Below, piece after piece: positions 11,220 to 22,212 of a DNA stretch of 64,000 nucleotides; the stretch's first letter is position 1; every line of letters starts with the position of its first letter. Below the pieces are notes generated by a model, which had not been told where the DNA came from, did not search any database, and worked only from the letters and a program-made list of their open reading frames with translations. Source of the stretch: Gnetum montanum (lineage: Eukaryota > Streptophyta > Gnetopsida > Gnetales > Gnetaceae); assembly GCA_015680685.1 (NCBI GenBank), contig MNCI01003588.1:963879-1027878 (forward strand). The letters run 5' to 3'. The translations under genes were made by a program, and so were the position numbers.

Positions 11220-11236
11220 TACCCCCATGATTGAAT
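11220..11236 (-). other. Polypurine tract of element 1
   Basis: On the minus strand, CATGGGGGTA lies immediately upstream of the 3' LTR. The same ATGGGGGTA or TGGGGGTA block sits at the same place beside the LTRs at 38579 and 49739. This fixes the orientation of all three elements. Confidence 0.75.
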
Positions 11237-13385
11237 GAAAACTCATCCTTGAGTATAGAAGAAGAGGAACAAGTCCTTTACAAAATATATTAGGGGATGT
11301 GGACTTATTTGACTGACATGCAAAGTGACATAGATAAATACAAAAGTGCTTGAACATACAATATTACAATTTTGTACAAAATTGGGTGTTCATGATAATA
11401 GGAAAGAACACCAACAGATCCAAAAGACATCCAACCCCTCTTAACAATAGAAGAGTGAGGGAGAGGTAGAAGAGATCCAACGGTTATGAACAATCTCTCA
11501 TGAGTGATATGGTTGCATCCTCCTTGGTGAAGACAATCTTGCTTCCAGTCCTTGCTTTCCACTGCAATCACAACAAAACCAAGGATTAGTATATATAGTA
11601 CAATAGTTAATGGCTAAATACCTTATCTCATCGATGATTTTATCTAGCCAGGTTGTGATTGTGATAGATTGGTTGCTTGATGTTATTAGTGGAAAGATTG
11701 ACGAATGGGTTAAGTAAGAGAAGTAATCCATACAATTTAGAAAAATATTAACACAAGGAATATTGGAAAGAGGGTATTCACAACAATAAAAAGGAGTTCA
11801 TTACAAACAATTGTGAAGGTGCATACAATTGGATGACATGGTTGGGTTAAATAAAAAGAATTTGATTGTAACAATGTCTAAGGATAAAGAACTAAACTTA
11901 ACCAAACCAAAAGATATGCAAGTTCCAAAAATAGGCATAGGCCTTTTATGCCCTTGCATAACTTCAAACCAAGGAGTCTATGGGCACCATGGATGATTAA
12001 TAGTTATATAAAGTTCAGTACAAAAACCTAAAAGTAACTGACTGACAAACCTGACACATCAAACTAGAACATTGAATTAAAACATGAAACCAGTAGTAAG
12101 GTGAGGCATGAAAAGCATAGATGGATGACAAAGAGAGTCGAATGGAGTTCCTAATTATGGTCACATATAGTCCCTTATGGAATTTGTGATTAATTGACTT
12201 GGTAGGATCCATCCTCAGTCTAGATCAAAACCAACCATTTTTAGTGACTTTGCATCAACATTCTAAGGCTAGTCCATCCCTTGAGAGATAATAATGCTCT
12301 CATAAAACAACCATCATTCCAAATTGGAGTGAAGGTAGGAAGTGAGAAAGGTCCTTAGTTAGAGAAGACAAGACAAGTCTCATAACCAATGCTTGTAGTC
12401 CTTTTATTTGGTATAAGGGCTGTGCTTTGAATTTCCATTATTTTTTTTGAATGGGAACCACACCATGCANATTTGAATTTCCATTATTTTTTTTGAATGG
12501 GAACCACACCATGCAAAGACCCATGAATTTTTTGCATTTATTTTGTCCAAGGGGTGTGCTTTGAATCTTCATCACTTTTTTTTTTTGTGATGAGGACCAC
12601 ACCATGCAAGGACTTATTGGACTTCCTATTGTGAAATGACACGAAATGGTAAGAAGCTTACAAGAATACTCTTGCACATAGGAAAACAAAAAAGCATAAA
12701 GAATACCACATCCCTTTGAAGCTACACCATGTCCAAACCTTTGATTCCTTCCCAATTTCAGAAATTACACAAGTCAACAGTTTATTAAAGTTTCCTTAAT
12801 GAAGAAGAGATTGCATGCCTCCAAAACAAGGAAAACCATAGAGTATGTGGATGGGTGGATGATGTGGACTCACTACCTATTACATGAAAAGAAGCCATAT
12901 TCCAGTCATTAGTAGTGACATTCAAAGTCAGAAACCAAACATCAACAAGAAAATTACAAATGAAGCATACCACCATCGAGTAGTGTATTACCATTGTACC
13001 TACCACCTTATTAGCAAAAAAAGTAGAAAAACACATCAAACACAAGCAATCATATCCATAAAATAAAGTAAAAGACTAGAAAATAAAGATTGAATATATT
13101 AATAATGGTGTAAAAAAAAGGCTTAAAGAAGATGAATAACCTTAAAAATAAAAATATGTAAAACAAAGAAGATGAAAAAAAAATTATAAAATCAAAAATG
13201 TATAAAACAAAAAGGTCAAAAGACTAAGGAGCCACAAGAGGTGTCATATGGATGGCCATCTCCTCCATGACTAAGTTGGAAGGGAGAGATTTGAAAGATT
13301 GAGCATGGTTGTCCATTTGGCGAGGTGTTTGTTCAATTGGTTGGCTTGGGCTCATGGAAAGGTTTTATTTGTTAAATGTTGACTA
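11237..13385 (-). other. Element 1 3' noncoding spacer between integrase and LTR
   Basis: It shares blocks with the spacers at 41650-43400 and 60005-62100, for example GATCCATCCT(C/T)AGTC, CACACCATGCA and AAGGAAAACCATAGAG. Short frames at 11305-11731 and 12438-13045 show no known domain. The extra ORF found here in elements 3a and 3b is absent. A single N at 12470 is flanked by a 44-bp duplicate, which is probably an assembly artefact. Confidence 0.6.
12426..12515. other. Assembly gap (single N) with duplicated edges
   Basis: Positions 12426-12469 and 12472-12515 are the same 44 bases either side of the N at 12470 (with one extra A after the N). The equivalent regions near 42670-42765 and 61330-61440 contain the segment once. 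I read this as overlapping contig ends joined without merging. Confidence 0.85.
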
Positions 13386-13389
13386 GCTA

Positions 13390-14420
13390 TTTCTTATTTG
13401 GGCTATCAGGTTTGTAGATGATCATGGCCCCAGATGAAAAAGTCTCATCAATGATGTAAGGTCCTTTCCACAATGTTTGAAATTTGATTCATTGGGGTAC
13501 ATGTGCAAGATTCCAATAGAGAACCTTGTCTCTTGGTTGAAACTTGACTTTTCTAATTTTGAGATCATGGCATTTCTTGTTGAATGCCTTATGCATTTCA
13601 TTGGATGATAGGGCCATTAACCAATTTTTGTCTAGCAAGTTAAAGTTCATCAATCATTCTTTTTGTGCTGGACTTAGATTTAGGTCAAGGTCACAGGTTG
13701 TAGAGAGTGTACGGAGCTTGGATTGGATGGGCAATATTGGTAGTTTTCTATACATAAGCTCATAGGGAGAATAACCTATGGGAAGCTTCTATGTGGAGTG
13801 ATAGGCCCAAAGGGCATCATTTAATTTAGTGCTCCAATCCCTTTGGTATTTGCTAATGGTACACGTTAAGATTTTTGTAATCTCCCGATAAGTGCTGCAT
13901 TAGTTTCTAGAAAGTGGCACTTATAAAATGAGTTCCATTATTAGAAATTAATGCACGAGGTACAACAAAATTGTTTACAATGTTTTTTTATACAAAACGA
14001 GCAGTAGTGATGAATGTATAGTTGGTGATGGCTGCTACTTCTACCCACTTGGTACAATAGTCAACTGCAACTATTATATATGTCTTTCCATTTGATAAAG
14101 GTGCGATGGGACCCATAAAGTTAATGCCCCAAATATTGAATGGTTAAGAGGTTGTATCCATTATTGTGGCACCTCCATTCAAGTAATCATTCCACCATCT
14201 CTCTAGCAACAATCATAAGTGTAGATAAATTGGTGTGCATCCTTGAAGATTATTGGCCAATAATACCCTTCCATGAGGATTTTTATGGCTATGGCCCCCA
14301 CAAGGACCTTTGTGAGCATCCTGAAGAATGCATAGTTGATTTGTATTAGGGACACACCAATGTACTAGGCCATTGGAAAAAACTTTGTAAAGTTTTTCAT
14401 TAATCTCCATAAAATGCTTG
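13390..14420 (-). pseudogene. Element 1 integrase remnant
   Basis: On the minus strand, order is: a zinc-binding-like segment (about 14210-14410, with GLVHWCVP and ILQDAHKGPCGGH); a core segment (13940-14135) with NGKTYII, VDYCTKWVEVAAITNY and a degenerate ISNNGTHF; and a C-terminal segment (13420-13740) with a DLNLS-AQKE block and KVKFQPRDKVLYWN. The same parts occur at 62309-62997. Several stops and frameshifts interrupt it. An intact integrase would join the cDNA to host DNA with a D,D-35-E triad. Here the second catalytic region reads SNNG instead of SDNG. Confidence 0.75.
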
Positions 14421-14680
14421 ATCCAGTGAAGAAACTGTTATTTCTTTCTAGTGTCCAACCCTTGTGGTAGTTCTTGCTTGAACAGATAAGTGAGGATGGT
14501 TCCATATCATTTTGATTTATTGGGAATTTGTGCATTAATAACACCTGCAAGGAGAGATTAATCAAGGAATTGATTAAATAAAGGGCTCTCTTTCTCCTTG
14601 TCATCCCATCTTAGTCATGATAAGTGATCTGTGACCACATTCATCACACCTTTACAATCTACCATTGTAAGATTGAATTC

Positions 14681-15031
14681 CTAAAAATTCACAAGCCATC
14701 GTATGACATGGAGGCTCACCGTTGGTTTGTTCATTAAAAATCTGATGGCACTATGATCTATGTGCACAATCACTTTGTAGCCAAGCACATAGTGCCTGAA
14801 CTTCTCCAAGGAAAGAACCATTTCCATCAACTCCTTTTCTATGGTAGTGTAGTTTAGTTGTGCATGTATAATGCTTTGGCTTGTGCAATGAATGTAATAT
14901 GTATGTTTTTGATCATCCATCTGCTTAAACACTACCCCCAAAGCATAATTTGATGCATCGGTTATCACATGAAATGGTTTGGACCAATTTGGTACTTGAA
15001 GAATGGGAATTTCAACAAGCTTTTGCTTCAA
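14681..15031 (-). pseudogene. Element 1 RNase H remnant
   Basis: A 116-codon open stretch shows the Ty3/gypsy RNase H signature: HVITDASNYALGVV (first catalytic Asp), then NYTTIEKELMEMVLSLEKFR (catalytic Glu), then GYKVIVHIDHSAIRFLMNK (Asp in HIDH), and VIRWL. The TTIEKEL and KFRHYVLG blocks are typical of Athila/Tat-like elements. It follows the RT fragment on the same strand. In an intact element it degrades the RNA of the RNA-DNA hybrid during reverse transcription. It is a fragment of pol with no start of its own. Confidence 0.85.
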
Positions 15032-15089
15032 TTGTTGAAATGCTACTTCACATGCAAGGGTCCAGATGAATGATGCATCCTTCTTTGTT

Positions 15090-15870
15090 AATTATACCAA
15101 TGGCTTGGTGATTTTGGAAAAATTATTGATGAAGCACCGATAGTAGCCAGTATGACCAAGGAATGATTGAACTTCTTTGATTGTTTCAAGTTGATAGGTT
15201 ATTCCTTAGATGACCCTTATTTTTATAGGGTCCACCTCGATTCCTGCTTTTGAGATGTGATGCCTCAAGACTATGCCTTTCTAGATCATAAGATGACTCT
15301 TTTGCCAATTGAACCGGAGGTTTGTTTCAACACATCTCTTTGACACCTGCTCAAGATAGTCCAGGGCTTGCTCGAACATAGCTCTGTAGGTAGAAAAATC
15401 ATCCATAAAAACTTCTACCCCACTACCAATCTGTTGTTGGAAAATGTTGAGAACTAATCATTGAAATGTGGCTGGGGCATTGCATAGACTAAATGGCATT
15501 TGTTGGTAAGCAAAAGTCCCCTAAGGACTTGTGAAAGTTATCTTTGCTTGGTCCTTTGGTGTAATTCAAATTTGGTTATAGCCATTATAACCATCTAGAA
15601 AGTTGTAATAGTTGTGCCTCGAAATGATGTCTAGTACTTCGTCAACAAAAGGGAATGAAAAATGATCCTTAAAAGTTGCCATGTTGAGCAACTGGAAATT
15701 AATGCACACCCGCCATTTGCCTTCTTTCTTTGGTATGATCACGAGTGGATTGACCCACTTACTATTTGTGATAGGATATATGAATACCACTTTGAGGAGT
15801 TATTTAATCTCCTCTTTAATAATCTGTTTTAACTTTGGATTCAAATGCCACTGCGGTTGTCCTTTTGGCT
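15090..15870 (-). pseudogene. Element 1 reverse transcriptase remnant
   Basis: On the minus strand the N-terminal part (15566-15790) reads IYPITNSKWVNPLVIIPKK, GKWRVCINFQLLN and KDHFSFPFVDEVLD, ending FLDGYNGYNQI. Further on, PFSLCNAPATFQ and the catalytic box FMDDFS (about 15395-15410) are visible, then KSHLMI and GIEVDPIKI. This is the finger-palm order of a Ty3/gypsy RT. TAG stops stand where glutamine is expected (for example after GYNQI). Confident as RT, certainly inactive. Confidence 0.87.
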
Positions 15871-16279
15871 TGACGATGAGGGTCAGTGTATATTTAGTGT
15901 TGGCATATTCTTGGATTTATCCTAGTAAGTTAGGAATATGACTAGGAAAAGGCTGCCAACCATTTTTTCACAACTTTTGTCAACTTTTTCTTTTATTCTA
16001 CAACAAGCTTGGCATTAATGATAACTGGCCTCCCATTTTTCAAAAATACGTACTTCATTCCAATCAGTAGTGTCTTCAATTCAAGGGGATCTTGTTTAAA
16101 ATTATCAGGAATTCCCAACTCATCCCAATTAACATCATCATTTACTCCTTCAGAGAGCTGGTGATGAACTTGCTTGAGTTCATCCATACATGCAACATAT
16201 TCATACATTAGGCCCTTAGTAGGTTCCATGCATAATGTACTATTGCTAGAATCAGCTATCAGCCACTAGGTGTCTTTTT

Positions 16280-16961
16280 GTTTTGTGGCTATTGTATACA
16301 GACATCTCTGGGTATCAGCTTCTGGTGCACATTACTTACATGTAGAGATAGATGTTTGCTTTACTGACCATAACTTTTGCACACAATGGCATGCTAGATC
16401 ACTGTACGCGATACATGGAACTCTCTTCTTCTCAATCTTTTCAAATTCATTTTCTTTTGATATCTCCAAGAAAATATCTCTAATGCCCATTTTGGCATCA
16501 ATAGTACTTAACCACACCCTTCCCATAATAATTGGAAAGTCCCCCTTGCTATTCTTCAGTTTGATTACTAGGAAATTAGTGGGATATGACCACCCACAAA
16601 TAGTGATGATGATGTCCTTAACTAGTCCAAATGGAATAGTGATGGACTGGTCTACCAGCTCTAGCTAGATGTTGCTCTTCTTCAAGGGAGAAAGGTTCCA
16701 CATTGTGTACATCTTATGTGAGATCAAATTAACACTAGAACCAAAGTCAAGAAGAGCTTTACAAGGCTCATTCCTAGCAATTTGCAAGTACACTAGGGAA
16801 CTCCCATGATCAGCTAATTTTCTGGGCAGGTTACCAGATTGAATCCAATCGGATATAACATGTGTCAGCATTACAGTATGGATTCGAGAAGGATTTTGGT
16901 TTGAAGGGGACTTGGATAGAGAGGAAAAAAAGGAAGTTGGGGGAGTAGGGTTACCAACCAC
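16280..16961 (-). pseudogene. Element 1 retroviral-type aspartic protease remnant
   Basis: Minus-strand frames contain ARNEPCKALLDFGSSVNLI (16665-16961). Its LLDFGSSVNLI corresponds to the LLDLGxSVNLLP active-site loop of Athila-like proteases, with Asp kept. It is followed after a stop by a GWSYPTNFLVIK segment and MGRVWLSTIDAKMGIRD (the flap-distal GRPWL-like box). The equivalent of element 3a lies at 46592-47000. Stops separate the parts. Confidence 0.7.
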
Positions 16962-17152
16962 TAATGTGTTCGAGGGCTTTGGTGGATTACGAGGCTAGAA
17001 GAAGGGTCTTTTCTTTGTTCATGGTTCTAACCTGCTTGATGGGTTAACCGATTGTAGGTTAACTACCCTCATAGCATTTCTTTGCTATGGTTGTGCAAGC
17101 AATTCACCTTGCATGGATGGAGCAAGTGGTAGTTGTGTAGGAGGTGGAGGAG

Positions 17153-18535
17153 TGAAACACCACAAAATTTTGGGTCTAAGCATTGTGACTGCAAATATGG
17201 CTAAGTGTCAAAATAGTGGCACTTTGCCCATATTTTTCCAAGTGTTGAGTATAGTCGACTCCAACAGCTAGATTTGAAAAATTTTTCTAAGTGTTAGAAT
17301 GATGGCACTTTTTGTATATTTTCATGATACGCTAAATAGCGTAGTGTAGTGTAGCACCTTGTCACATTGCGTAGCGTAGCACACCTATTACATTGCACAA
17401 TGTAGCGCAACGTAGCACCCTGTTACATTGCATAGCGTAGCACCATGTTTACTACAATGTAGCACCCTATTACACTGCGTAGCGTAGCACCCTATCTACT
17501 GCAGTGTAGCACCTTGTCTAGCATTGCAACTAGCATCCTATGTCCCACACGTAACATGGGACGAGTGTAATGGATAGTAGCAACCATCATCCTATGTCCC
17601 ATGCATAACACAGGATGAGCATAGTAGACAGTAGCAACTAGTGTCCTGTGTCCCACATGTAACACGGGATGAGTGAAGTGGACAGTAGCAACCAGTGTCC
17701 TATGTCCCATGCGTAACATGGGATGAGCATAGCAGATAGCATGGTGCCACCCACCACACTGCCACATGGCCCCTAATCTGCATTTTGGGCTAACCCTAGC
17801 CCTATAAGTACCCTTGCGCCCTAGTGTTTCAAAAGAGGTGAAAATGGGAGAAGAGAAGGGTTGGCATTCATTCTTCACTAGGGAGGTAGTTGGCACTTCC
17901 ATTTTGGCACTTGGCACTTTGGCAATTTGGCACTTAGCTTCATGGGCAAACAAGACCCAGAGCACACTACACTAGTAGAGAGGCATAGTTACACTACACA
18001 GTACACTGCAACCCCATTGTAGCCTTGTAAAAGATCACATGGTACACCGGGATTACCAACCTGACAGGCATAATCCAACACAGTGAGCACCAGACTTCAT
18101 GGCCTGACACCACCAAGGCTATGACTACGCTCCCACTGTGCCTATTGTACACTGTGTATACCTTTGTGAATTAGCTATGCCCCCTCTTTTGGGTGGTGCA
18201 TCTTCTTACTCAAACTCTCTTTTTGTCTTATTACAACATTTACTTTGCATTATTAAGTGTTTGATCATGTCTACTATCCCGGTTATGTGCGTTGATACGT
18301 TTCTACTGTTGCGCATCCAACGTTTTCTTTCATTTCAACCATCATGTATTATGTTTCAAAGTTACTACTTGAAAAAGGTTATTTGACACCTTATAAGTCC
18401 TTGTTTGATCGACTAGATGGTTTAGGGCATCCCGTTTCTATTTTCTCCAGCACGACCCTCACATGGATTTAGGGTTAGGCTGTATGCTTGATAACCTCTT
18501 AGTGTTCTAGCCATTGAAATTTTTAGATGTCATAG
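17153..18535 (+). repeat. Element 2 5' LTR with internal minisatellites
   Basis: It starts TGAAACACCACAAAATTTTG. Positions 17330-17515 are made of GTAGCGTAGCACC-type units. Positions 17526-17741 hold four units of exactly 54 bp (GCAAC starts at 17526, 17580, 17634 and 17688). The 157-codon minus-strand frame here (17492-17965) is a by-product of the 54-bp repeat. The 3' edge (about 18535) is placed by comparison with element 4. Confidence 0.85.
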
Positions 18536-18539
18536 TTTT

Positions 18540-18557
18540 TGGCACTAGAAGGAGGGC
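18540..18557 (+). other. Candidate primer-binding site of element 2
   Basis: TGGCACTAGAAGGAGGGC follows the 5' LTR after a T-run. Element 4 has TGGTGCTAGAAGGAGGGC at the same place (minus strand, about 56636-56653). A TGG start fits pairing with a tRNA CCA end, but I could not assign the tRNA. Confidence 0.5.
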
Positions 18558-18995
18558 CTGAACAACATCCATACGTAGTGTAGTGGCTACATCACTCGCA
18601 ACGTAGCAGCATAGCGGGCCCTATGCAGCGTAGCAACTGCATCACGTGCAGTGTAACAACTACACCTTGAGTAGCATAGCAGCTGCATCATGCACAACGT
18701 AGCAAGCATGACACACTCTAGCATAGTGAGTGTAGCAAGCTCCAGTGTAGCAAGCATAGCAAGCTCTAGTGTAGTGAGTGTAGCACCAAAGTTGGCCATT
18801 TTTAACAGTTTTCATAGTTGACATTTTTTTTGCATTTTCATACTTAACATTTTTTTTTGCATTGTTACACTTAGCCATTTTTTCTATATTTTTATACTTA
18901 GCCATTTTCCTACTATTGATAGACTTAGTCATTTTTCTGTAGTTTTCAAAGTTAGCCATTTTTTGCAAATAGCAACTCCCAACCAATCTGCGAAT
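18558..18995 (+). other. Element 2 5' leader
   Basis: This is noncoding sequence between the primer site and gag. It holds repeated GTAGCAAGC and CTAGTGTAG units (18590-18790) and then tandem TAGCCATTTTT(G/C)TA-like units (18795-18965). Element 4 has the corresponding tandem block CTGCCAGTAGCAGGAAAATAGC near 56270-56540 (minus-strand leader), so the leaders differ in repeat type. Confidence 0.55.
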
Positions 18996-19620
18996 ATTAG
19001 TCTAGATCAACCTTCCACGTTGGTGTCTAACATGTTTAATAACACAATCCAGGCAAAGCATGCTGCACTAATCCACGAAAAATACAATTTTATTTGTGCC
19101 AAAATAAAAGTAGGACTACCAATGGATTACCTTGATTTGGAGGCAAAATAGGACTACAAACGAGTCCACCGGAATGGACGAGAGTACAACCCCTCCTTGT
19201 TTGACATAATCCCACTCATGGAGTCCTACCATTAGTTGTTGTCCTAACTCATTTGTGCAAATAAGCATGATGCAAGGACAACCTATTAGGAAGCCTCATA
19301 GAAGGAAGAAGATGAGTTCAAGGTCCATTCTGAGCATGAGAACCCCCTCTACACCATCTTCCAATGACCACTTCCTAGTACAGCCTCTCCTCGGTTCAAT
19401 CCACCCATCCTCTCTGAGATGGTTACCATGTTAATTTAGCCTTTCTCATGAGCAACTAATGCATTTGCCCAACCTTATGCTCATGCAGGGGCCACCTCCC
19501 AGCCCTAAACAACTCAGGCATCCTATGTCCCACCTATCTTGTTGGCATCTATGGTGTTTGTCCAACCCACTTGTGTGTGGCGTACTTAGACCACTACACC
19601 CATTGCTCAGCCAACACATC

Positions 19621-19890
19621 AACAACCGTCGGCTACAATGTTAAACTGGCAACAACCGTCGGCTACAATGTTAAACTGGCAACAACCATCTGCTACAATG
19701 TTAAATTGGTAACAACCGTCTGCTATGACATCAAATTGGCAACAATCATCTACTACGACATTAAACTAGCAACAATAATCTACTACGACATTAAATTGAC
19801 AACAACTATCCACTACGACATTAAACTAATAACAACCATTCGCTATGATGTTAAACTGGCAACACCTGCTCGCTATGATGTTAAACTGGC
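19621..19890 (+). repeat. Nine exact-length 30-bp repeats inside gag
   Basis: Nine consecutive 30-bp units start at 19621, 19651, 19681 and so on to 19861, with consensus AACAACC(G/A)TC then GCTACAATGTTAAACTGGC. In the gag frame each codes for the decapeptide PSATMLNWQQ or a close relative. Element 4 keeps only about two units at 55490-55560. Because the unit has no stop in a second frame, a spurious 157-codon frame (19571-20044) arises here. Confidence 0.92.
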
Positions 19891-22040
19891 AAACTCCACA
19901 ACCAACAATTCTACCCTATGCTATGCAACCAACCAAAGCCTAGCCAATGCAACTGGTTGGCACATCCCCAAGCTTGGATTAGGCATTCTAGTTGATCCAA
20001 AGCTTGACAGAGGAGATCAATTGACTCAAGGCTACCTCCTCTAACATCATCAAGGTGGTGTACTTCTACTGAGATGACCCCATAAGTCCTATGGTACCAC
20101 CTCTAACTCTCCCAACTGGGGTCCAGTTGCCTCAATTCACCAAGTACAATGGTAAAGGGGATCCTAATGCACACTTGGTCACATTTTGATCTGAGTGCCT
20201 ACTTCTTCAAGCTTGGCCAGAAGCCATCATGCATGTGTTCCCCATGTCACTCATGGACAAGGCCTTAGACTAGTATCACACACTACCTAAAGCCTCAATC
20301 TCCTCTTTGGAGGATCTCATAAGCTAGTTTGTGAAAATCTTTAGGTATAACCTAAAGCCTAAAGCAACCCTCAACCAGCTCATGCAGGTTAAGCAGGGGC
20401 CTCTAAAGCCCATGCCAAAATTCCTCCAACGTTGGAATGCTGCATTAAGTGAAATGCATGAACCCCTAGCAGAGGCACATCTACTGGCCATCTTCAATGG
20501 TGTGGTAAATGACTTCATTAAGTCCAAACTATATTATCTAGCTCCAAAGTCTCTTAGCCAAGCCTATGCCTAAGCAAAAAGCATAGACGAAGTAGTGTAA
20601 GCTAGCAATGAGCCAGCTTATGTGGCCTATAAAAAACAACATGCTCACAACCAAAACATAATAGTAGAAACAATGGTTGCAAGCACAAAAGCAACCAACT
20701 AGGGCCCAAGAGCTAAGCAGCCCAAGACCCCAGCTGACAAAACCACAAACTCTAGCACCAACTCACATACATCAGCAAGGGCCATCCCAAGGCCCAACTT
20801 TTAGCGCAAGGATCACTCAAAGTATACACCATTACCAATGAAACCCTCTGAACTATTGGAGCAAATCTTAAAGGTTGGGAAAATCCAACACAAACACATA
20901 TCGGTGATTACCTACCAAAAACATGATAGGTACTACGAACTACTAAAGAACCCCACATTAGTAGTATCAAATGAGCCCCCGGTCCCACAACATTTTAAAT
21001 CTGACCAATACTGCCATTACCACCAATTGGCTAGTCATAGTACTGAAAACTATCATGCTTTGCAGGACGACCTACAAAGAATGAGAGAACAGGACCAATT
21101 GGTGTTAGACACAATGAGCCAATCCAATGTAGACAATGCTTCCTATGTCATAAACTCCATTAGCATAGGTGGCAAGCCCAAACCTATGCAGCAATCGTTT
21201 TTGATCCATGTGCTCCCCAGTAAGGCAAGGATCGCCTCAGCCTCCACAAACAAGAGGCCTCCCTTTGTTATCAAAGTGCCACCTCCAGCACCCGTAACAC
21301 CCTTTGTGGTCAAAGTTCCATAGCAATCGTTTGCTAAGATGTTAAACTGGCATGATGTAGCAACAACAACCACTAAGAAACGTTTCATTATCAAGGTGCC
21401 ACAATGAGTTAGTCACACAACAACTCCTAAAACAACTCCTAAGCCACCTTTTATCATAAGGGTGCCACAACATGATGGCCCCTCACCTACCTAAAGCCCA
21501 ACAATGGGAAACATCTCGATCCCTCCTCCTTGAAGGGTTGACCCCACTAGTAACATAGGTAGGCCTACCAAATGGCAACATAAGAGGATGAGCGAGTGCC
21601 TTGCAACCCCAATGCCTAAAGCAAAGGCTATAATCAAAAAGTAATAGCCAAACACTAGGGCCCCTACCCCCAAGCAGATATAGCAAACCAAGCCTGAGTC
21701 CCCTCCACAAGAGATCTATCTCTCAAGCCACATGGAGGAAGTCAAGGCCAATACAATGGCTAATGACAAGGGCTTCATAGCTGCACTAACCCAGGTAAAA
21801 CAAACACTCAAGCAAAAGAACATAACTTTGAGCTTGTATGACCTAGTCATGACCTCATCTTCTCACTACCAAGCATTGACCCTAATCTTGACATCCATTT
21901 CTATTACGAAGGACATCCCTACAGATGAGGCATCCATCTGTGCAATGATGTTTCCCCCTACACCACAATAATTGGGTTTAACATCTCTAGCCTTTTGCGA
22001 TGATGTAGTCAAAGTGAACCCCAAACGAGGGGAGGTCACT

Positions 22041-22212
22041 AAAGATCCATTATCAATTAGCATACATGTTGGGCAGTGGACCATCCGTAGAGTGCATGTT
22101 GATGATGGTGCAGCAACAAACATAGNATAAGATCCATTATCAGTTAGCATACATGTTGGGCAGTGGACCATCCTTAGAGTGCATGTTGATGATGGTGCAG
22201 CAACAAACATAG
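22041..22212. other. Assembly gap (single N) with duplicated edges in the protease
   Basis: 22041-22125 and 22127-22212 repeat the same ~85 bases with about three differences around the N at 22126. They cover the protease active-site segment, so the DDGAATN motif appears twice, 87 bp apart. A true protease has one. Unmerged contig ends are the simplest reading. Confidence 0.85.

Noticed and set aside
16270-16668. 132-codon plus-strand frame
   Set aside because: It is antisense to the element 1 protease, whose minus-strand reading has the LLDFGSSVNLI and GRVWLS motifs.
17492-17965. 157-codon minus-strand frame with repeated cysteine/histidine-like blocks
   Set aside because: It lies in the LTR of element 2 and is produced by the 54-bp repeat, which has no stop in that frame. 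No homologue in element 4.
19571-20044. 157-codon plus-strand frame rich in YDVKLAT repeats
   Set aside because: It is an alternative frame of the 30-bp gag repeat. The real gag frame is the one continuous with 20331 and 20838.
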